From Cytospora piceicola (lineage: Eukaryota > Ascomycota > Sordariomycetes > Diaporthales > Cytosporaceae), in the NCBI GenBank assembly GCA_023375675.1, contig JALQBC010000087.1, forward strand, positions 1 through 53,257: a DNA stretch of 53,257 nucleotides, in the 5' to 3' direction. The translations under genes were made by a program, and so were the position numbers. Below, piece by piece: positions 47,921-53,257 of this stretch. Below the pieces are notes generated by a model. The model worked only from the letters and a program-made list of their open reading frames with translations, was not told where the DNA came from and did not search any database. The number at the start of each line of letters is the position of its first letter. The stretch's first letter is position 1.

Positions 47921-50017
47921 ATGACGTCTACTGATACCGTCTCTGGTAATGGGGCCCTGGCAGACTTGGGGTTCCAGGCTATCGAATTCTTCCGCAAGGT
48001 CAAAACAACCCTTGAGGACAAAGCTGATGATGCATGGGACGCGCATATGTTCCTGGCCGAGGCGGAGAGGTTTGAGCTCTGGGCTGCAAATTTGGGTCTT
48101 TTTGTACCAGGCCACGGCTCTCTGGACTACCGGGTCCGAGAGGCCGAAAGACTGGGGCAGACGCTCTATAGGTTCTTGCAGGACCTTGTCAACTCTCTGG
48201 ATGATGTGGTCTGTATATGCTCAAGCACTATCCAGGATCAGACACCCGACGACGAACAGAAAGAGAGAAACAATTCAGATCTGGAAGGATCTGGGGCCGA
48301 AGACAACGAGTCGGACATAGACCTGTTGCTAGATGGCATTCGTGATCCCATCAATAGGCTCTTCAAGATATCCACTAAGATCCGGAGCCCCTCCACTAGG
48401 TTCGGTTCCTTACGGGCCGCAAACTACCAGCAGTTGGATAGTGACACCGGGGTCGACTTCCTACAGGCCATCAGGGAAAACGATCGTGACTACGTCAGGT
48501 CTATATTTCTCCAATATCAGAAAGATCGAGCTTGTGAAGAGCATGAATCAAGGCCACCGGATAAATCAACTGGGGAAGACGGCGATGAAGTGTGGGAGCC
48601 GATCAGAACTGTGCTGAGCCATCAAAGGAGCACCACCGACTCTTTCCTCGTTGACCGCATCGCGGAGGCAAATCTTCGGCGGCGTCAGCAGTTTGCGTAC
48701 TGGGCCAAGCACCGGGACAAAGTCTACAGACATTTTTACATATACACGGACCCAAAGACCGAGCTTAAGACCGAGCTTCCACCCGCACAACTGCCTAAAT
48801 TCGCCCCAGCAGCCTCCGTGACAACCGCCACGACTGTGAACATAGCTCAGCTCGAAGCGATAGACAATCGATCGACGTGGACCATATCAGAATACGCACC
48901 ATCAACATGGCAGCCCGCACGGGAAATGGTCGACTTCCCTTCACCACCCAAGCTGCCACGCAACACCCGCTCCGACGAGCCTTTCGAGTGCCCCTTCTGC
49001 TTCATTCTGTGTCCCCACGAGATGCTTGCAGACAAGGCTTGGAAAGCTCATCTAATTCACGATTTGCGGCCGTATATCTGCACATACGAGAAATGTCGGA
49101 ACCCGACGCAGCTCTACGATACGCGTCAGGACTGGGTACAGCATGAGAACTCAGCTCACCGCAGAATCTGGCGATGTCTGGAGCACTCTGACAAGGTCTT
49201 TCAAGAACTTGAGGCGTATCAACACCATCTGCGGAGAGAGCACGCCGAGTCGAACAGCGATGAGTTATCTATGGGCCGCGTTATTCAGGCGAGTGAGTCT
49301 GTCTCAGATGTCGCGGACCGGGCTTGTCCTATTTGCATGGCAACGCCTAATAATGCTCGGGCTATGGAGGGTCATCTAGCGCTACATCTGGAGAAATTGG
49401 CACGTTTCTCATTCCCGAGATCTGTGAACGACGTTAGTGAGGGGGAATCGGATGCTGATTCAGACAAGGCTTATGGTATTGTTGAAGAAGACTCTAGGGA
49501 TGGTGGCTTCGGTAATGGTTCCGATGAGGGCCTAAACGAGATTGATGATGTCAGTCTCGAGGATGGGGCTGGACTGCCAATTGAGATGGCGACAAACAAA
49601 GAGACGATTGAATTATCTCTAAAGCCGCTCGATATATCCAGCAGCATAACCAACCCCGCAGAAGTGCTCAGAAGCCAGGGGAAGGACGATGATGCCCAGC
49701 AGATACACCAAGAGGCACTGGAGCTAAGGGAGAAAGTCGACAGCTTAAATAACGTCGCAAATATGCTCGAAAGTCAGGGAAAGGACCAGGAGGCTGAGAA
49801 GACATACCGGCAGATACGTGAGGAGATACCCGCCTCAGTTACTGGCGACTCTGGCAGACTTAAAGGCTCAGAGAGCATGCAGAGAGACATGAAACACGTC
49901 TGGTACTGTAAGAATTGCGGGTTCGGGCCCTTATATTGGGATTACGAAACAGATTGTTGCAACTGCTTCAGAGTAAGGACTTCTTCAGTCGAAAGGTTAA
50001 TAAGAAGAGGTTTATAA
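47921..50017 (+). CDS. C2H2-type zinc-finger protein with TPR remnant and C-terminal zinc ribbon
   Basis: A single uninterrupted exon of 698 residues from ATG 47921, chosen over upstream in-frame sequence because it begins the recognisable domain. Residues about 10-90 form the helical N-terminal domain common in fungal C2H2 proteins (RFELWAANLGL at 50-60). An acidic linker follows. A cluster of unusual C2H2-like fingers (about 357-505) begins ECPFCFILCP and includes YICTYEKC and CPICMATP. Two TPR-like units (about 577-645) contain LRSQGKDDDAQQIH and LESQGKDQEAEKTYRQI. A terminal CxxC pair lies in WYCKNCGFGP...CCNC. Members are thought to be nuclear, but none of this type has a settled function. 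The last codons run into AT-rich DNA: the final 10 residues, VERLIRRGL and stop, are encoded where composition changes, 66 bases before the hairpin module. The 3' end may therefore be altered by the adjacent repeat. Confidence 0.85.
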   Translation: MTSTDTVSGNGALADLGFQAIEFFRKVKTTLEDKADDAWDAHMFLAEAERFELWAANLGLFVPGHGSLDYRVREAERLGQTLYRFLQDLVNSLDDVVCICSSTIQDQTPDDEQKERNNSDLEGSGAEDNESDIDLLLDGIRDPINRLFKISTKIRSPSTRFGSLRAANYQQLDSDTGVDFLQAIRENDRDYVRSIFLQYQKDRACEEHESRPPDKSTGEDGDEVWEPIRTVLSHQRSTTDSFLVDRIAEANLRRRQQFAYWAKHRDKVYRHFYIYTDPKTELKTELPPAQLPKFAPAASVTTATTVNIAQLEAIDNRSTWTISEYAPSTWQPAREMVDFPSPPKLPRNTRSDEPFECPFCFILCPHEMLADKAWKAHLIHDLRPYICTYEKCRNPTQLYDTRQDWVQHENSAHRRIWRCLEHSDKVFQELEAYQHHLRREHAESNSDELSMGRVIQASESVSDVADRACPICMATPNNARAMEGHLALHLEKLARFSFPRSVNDVSEGESDADSDKAYGIVEEDSRDGGFGNGSDEGLNEIDDVSLEDGAGLPIEMATNKETIELSLKPLDISSSITNPAEVLRSQGKDDDAQQIHQEALELREKVDSLNNVANMLESQGKDQEAEKTYRQIREEIPASVTGDSGRLKGSESMQRDMKHVWYCKNCGFGPLYWDYETDCCNCFRVRTSSVERLIRRGL

Positions 50018-50082
50018 TAATTACGGTATAACCTTTATAAAAGTACTTACAGTAACCGGTAAGGTTAATATTATTAGTAGAA

Positions 50083-50240
50083 TACTAGGGAACGGCGGTA
50101 GGACCGCCTGCCGAGAAGGCCTTCTGTTAAGAAGGATCGGAAACTTAATAACTAAATACGCTGCTTAAGCTGCTTTAAATCCGATAAAGTAACGCCCTTC
50201 GAGCGTTAGTTTATCGTCTCTTCTGTAGCCTTAAGCGGCG
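50083..50240. repeat. GC-rich tandem hairpin module, right inverted copy
   Basis: Reverse complement of 914-1089. The inner part (50083-50147, with GGCGGTAGGACCGCC and the CCTTC/GAAGG pair) is nearly identical. The palindrome at 50159-50240 has more C/T changes than the left copy, so its arms pair less well. Similarity begins abruptly at TACTAGGG, mirroring the left copy's CTAGTA edge. Confidence 0.85.
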
Positions 50241-50742
50241 AAATATTTATTTACTTTATAACTAACTAATTTATTAGCTAATTTATATATTTACTTACTT
50301 ACTTACCTACTTACTTACCTACTTACTTACTTACCTACTTACTTACTTACTTACTTACTTACCTACCTACTTATTTACTTTATAATTAACTAACTAGCTT
50401 ACTTCTTTACTTACTTACCTACAGCTTTACTTATATACCTATATATTTACTTACTTAATAGCTAACTTATTAGCTAACTTATTAGCTAACTTACTAGCTA
50501 ACCTACTAGCTAACTTACTTACTTACTTACTTACTTATATATTTACTTACTTAGTTATTTACTTACTTATATACTTACTTCTTTACTTACTTTTTTACTT
50601 ACTTTCTTACTTACTTACTAGCTAATTTACTTACTTATTAGTTTACTTATTAGCTAACTTACTTACTAGCTAATTTACTTATTAGCTAACTTACTAGCTA
50701 ACTTACTTACTTACTTACCTACCTACTTATATATTTACTTAC
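50241..50742. repeat. CTTA tetranucleotide tract (inverted counterpart of the left tract)
   Basis: A dense CTTA/CCTA run at 50281-50375, then TTAGCTAACTTA-type units from 50455 to 50710. Same composition as 1-905 on the opposite strand, continuing the inverted symmetry outward from the hairpin module. Confidence 0.9.
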
Positions 50743-51060
50743 TAATAGTAATTATCTAGTAGAATAAAGTTTTATTCTATTAAACCTTTATAGGTAAAGC
50801 GGTAAAGTAGCGCTTAATAGGCTAGCTTAAAGGCTTAGTTTTAAAACCGGTGTTTTACGCTAAGTTTTACATTAGATTTAATACTTTAACCTAAATCGGA
50901 ATCTTTACGAAAAGGGCTATAAAACCCTATTATTATTTTTTTAAACTTATTAAAGGAGGTAAATATTCGAGACTTTAAGGTAAACCTTACAGATTTACGC
51001 TTTACCTCTCTCGTTATAGCCTTAACCCTAGCCTTTTTTACAGCCTTACTTTTTATTAAT
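50743..51060. repeat. 320-bp direct repeat, copy 1
   Basis: It begins TAATAGTAATTATCTAGTAG and contains the shared block AATCGGAATCTTTACGAAAA (about 50897-50916) and CCTTAACCCTAGCC (51021-51034). It is moderately RIP-decayed. The same sequence continues past the core (to about 51140) in copy 3. Confidence 0.85.
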
Positions 51061-51239
51061 ATAGTCTGATATATTAATATAATAACTATAATTAATTAAA
51101 GCTTATTATTATAATAACTGTTATAATAAGAAGCTTATTATAAATATAACTATAGTAAGTTTATTATAAAAGTAACTATTTTATAGTTATTTCTTAATAA
51201 TATTAAATAAATAAAATAAATTATAATAATAAAAATTAA

Positions 51240-51640
51240 ATACTTTAAAACCTTATTTTTATTATTCTTATATTTAATTTAATAAAATAAATACTAACCT
51301 TATTATATTTATAGTTCTATTATATATTAAATACCTTTAATTTATTATATAGCTTAAACACTTTTAAATATTTTTATAAAGTTAAAATTAAAAAAAATAA
51401 ACCTTTATCTTTAATATTATAATATTTAATTTAATAAAATAGATATTACTATTATTATAGTAAATATACTATTATAGCTTTTATACTTTTTATTATTAAT
51501 ATAATAAACTAAACTTTATATTTTTATAAAGTTAAAAATAAAATAAATAAAACCTTATTAGTAGTTTTTTAATATTTAACTTAATATAATAAATATTATT
51601 ATTATTATAGTAAATATTCTATTATAGTTATTATACCTAA
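51240..51640. repeat. AT-rich tandem units of about 155-165 bp
   Basis: Three diverged units share an ACCTTAT...AATATTTAATTTAATAAAATA pattern at about 51250, 51400 and 51560. They lie between copies 1 and 2 of the 320-bp repeat. Confidence 0.6.
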
Positions 51641-51956
51641 TAGTTATTATTAACTAGAATAAGGTCTTGTTTTAGTTCTTTTTTATAGGTAGGGCTAGAG
51701 GCTAGGTGCTAATTAGCTAGTCCGGAGGCTTAGTTTTAAAACCGGCCTTCTACACCGAGTTTAACTTCGAATTTAATAATTTAACCCAAATCGGAATCTT
51801 TACGAAAAGGGCTATAAAACCTTATTTTTATTTATTTTTTATCTTATTAAAAGGAGTAGATATTTAAGACTTTAAAGTAAACCTTACAGATTCGCCGCTT
51901 ACCTTCCTTTATTATAGCTTTAACTCTAGCCTTTTTTATAGCCTTACTTTTTATTA
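51638..51956. repeat. 320-bp direct repeat, copy 2
   Basis: Same order of blocks as copy 1. It is decayed at different positions and has diverged in the first 80 bases. Confidence 0.85.
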
Positions 51957-52008
51957 TTACTAGTAAGAAAAGGTTAAGATTAAAGAATTTTTAGTTAAAT
52001 TATCTCGG

Positions 52009-52800
52009 TTAAATATATAACTTAAATATAGACTTATTTATTAAATGTTTTTAAACTTAAACTTTAATACCTTCCTACTACTTTAACGTATTAAAATTAA
52101 TTTAATAAGCTTTATAAATATTAATTTATATTATAATATAGTAAAAGAGGCTTTAAGTATATTAGGTAAAAGTTTAAGGTAAGTATACTTTTAAAGTTTA
52201 AAGTAAGTATACTTATATTAATTTAAGTTAAATATTTAACTTAAATATAAACTTATCTGTTAGATTTTTTTAAACCTAAATTTTAATACCTTCCTACTAT
52301 TTAAACACGTTAAAATTAATTTAATAAGCTTTATAAATGCTAATTTACATTAGAATATAATAAGAAAGGCCTTAAGTATATTAAATAAAAGTTTAAAGAA
52401 AGTATACTTTTAAAGTTAAGAGTAAGTATACTTATATTAATTTAAGTTAAATATTTAACCTAAATATAAACTTATTTATTATAATTTTTTAAACTTAAAT
52501 TTTAATACTTTCTTGCTACTTAAATACGCTAAAATTAATCTAATAAACTTTATAAATACTAATCTACGTTAAAATATAGTAAAAAAGGCTTTAAGTATAT
52601 TAAGTAAAAGTTTAAAGTAAGTATACTTTTAAAGTTTAAAGTAAGTATACTTATATTAATCTAAGTTTAATATTTAACTTAAATATAAACTTATTTATTA
52701 GATTTTTTTAAACTTAAATTTTAATACCTTTCTACTATTTAAACACGTTAGAATTAATTTAATAAGCTTTATAAATATTAATCTATATTAAAATATAATA
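52009..52800. repeat. 219-bp tandem array, about 3.6 copies
   Basis: Unit starts at 52009, 52228, 52447 and 52666 are spaced exactly 219 bases. Each unit carries AAACTTATTTATTA, a TTAATACCTTCCTACTA-type block and a doubled AGTAAGTATACTT motif. No indels between units suggest recent amplification, or homogenisation followed by point mutation. Confidence 0.88.
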
Positions 52801-52863
52801 GGTAAGTAGCTAAAGCTTTTAAAGAATTAGTATCTTTATATTTATTTAAATATTATATATACC

Positions 52864-53180
52864 TAACAGTTATTGTCTGGTAGAATAGGACCCTATTCTA
52901 CTAAACCCCTGCATGTAGGGCGGCAGCGCGGCGCTTAATAGGCTAGCCCGGGGGCCTGGTTTTAGAACCGGCCTTCCACACCGGGTTTAGCTCCGAATTA
53001 AATAATTTAACCGAAATCGGAATCCTTGCGAAAAGGGCTATTAAACCCTATTTTTATTTATTTTTTATCTTATTAGAGGAGGTAGATATTGGAAACTCTA
53101 AGGTAAACCCTGCGGATTCGCCTCCTACCCCTCCCGTTATAGCCCTAACCCTAGCCTTTTTTATAGCCCTGCTTTTTATT
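52864..53180. repeat. 320-bp direct repeat, copy 3 (least decayed)
   Basis: It retains GC-rich blocks such as GGCTAGCCCGGGGGCCTGG and GTTATAGCCCTAACCCTAGC. The match to copy 1 extends to the window edge (53257), so the full unit is longer than 320 bp and is cut by the window. Confidence 0.85.
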
Positions 53181-53257
53181 AATATAGTATAATATATTAT
53201 TATAATAACTATAATTAATTAAAGCTTATTACTATTATAACCGCTATTATAAGAAGC

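Noticed and set aside
1..53257. A Starship giant transposon
   Set aside because: I found no DUF3435 tyrosine-recombinase captain at either edge, and the ends are inverted rather than short direct repeats.

Overview
The window looks like nuclear DNA of a filamentous ascomycete (Pezizomycotina, probably a Sordariomycete). Introns are short (about 49-137 nt) with CTAAC-type branch sites. The protein families are fungus-specific. About half of the window consists of AT-rich, stop-riddled repeats with the C-to-T / G-to-A decay typical of repeat-induced point mutation (RIP). No genus can be named from the sequence alone.

Layout. 1-1086: a TAAG tetranucleotide tract, then a GC-rich module of tandem hairpins. 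1087-8164: a RIP-decayed Ty1/copia element on the minus strand. 8165-26700: a gene island of normal composition. It holds a SNF2/HLTF-like ATPase (10292-14404, +), a CorA-like two-membrane-segment protein (14934 to about 16963, -), a roughly 1.8-kresidue protein kinase-NACHT-C2H2-ankyrin protein (17977-23865, +), and a PD-(D/E)XK nuclease-like protein (24158-26217, -). 26700-39600: AT-rich repeats dominated by a complete 10.6-kb Ty3/gypsy element (28208-38810, +) with 238-bp LTRs, a 5-bp target duplication and an extra long frame after pol. 39600-45728: mixed-composition DNA in which I recognise no gene. 45729-50017: a divergent gene pair, DUF7580-like (-) and a C2H2/TPR protein (+), about 400 bp apart. 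50083-50742: an inverted copy of the left hairpin module and its tetranucleotide tract. 50743-53257: three direct copies of a repeat of about 320 bp and a 219-bp tandem array.

The gene content (NLR-like STAND protein with a kinase head, CorA-like protein, nuclease-like protein, DUF7580, C2H2/TPR protein) is typical of fungal accessory compartments associated with non-self recognition. The kinase-NACHT fusion is the most notable gene. Its linker contains a segment resembling the N-terminal domain of the C2H2 protein 28 kb away. All seven exons of the fusion join in phase, but its eleventh codon is TGA. The whole 49-kb block lies between inverted hairpin modules, which is the most notable large-scale structure. 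Exon coordinates were derived by hand from splice signals and phase, not from transcript data.
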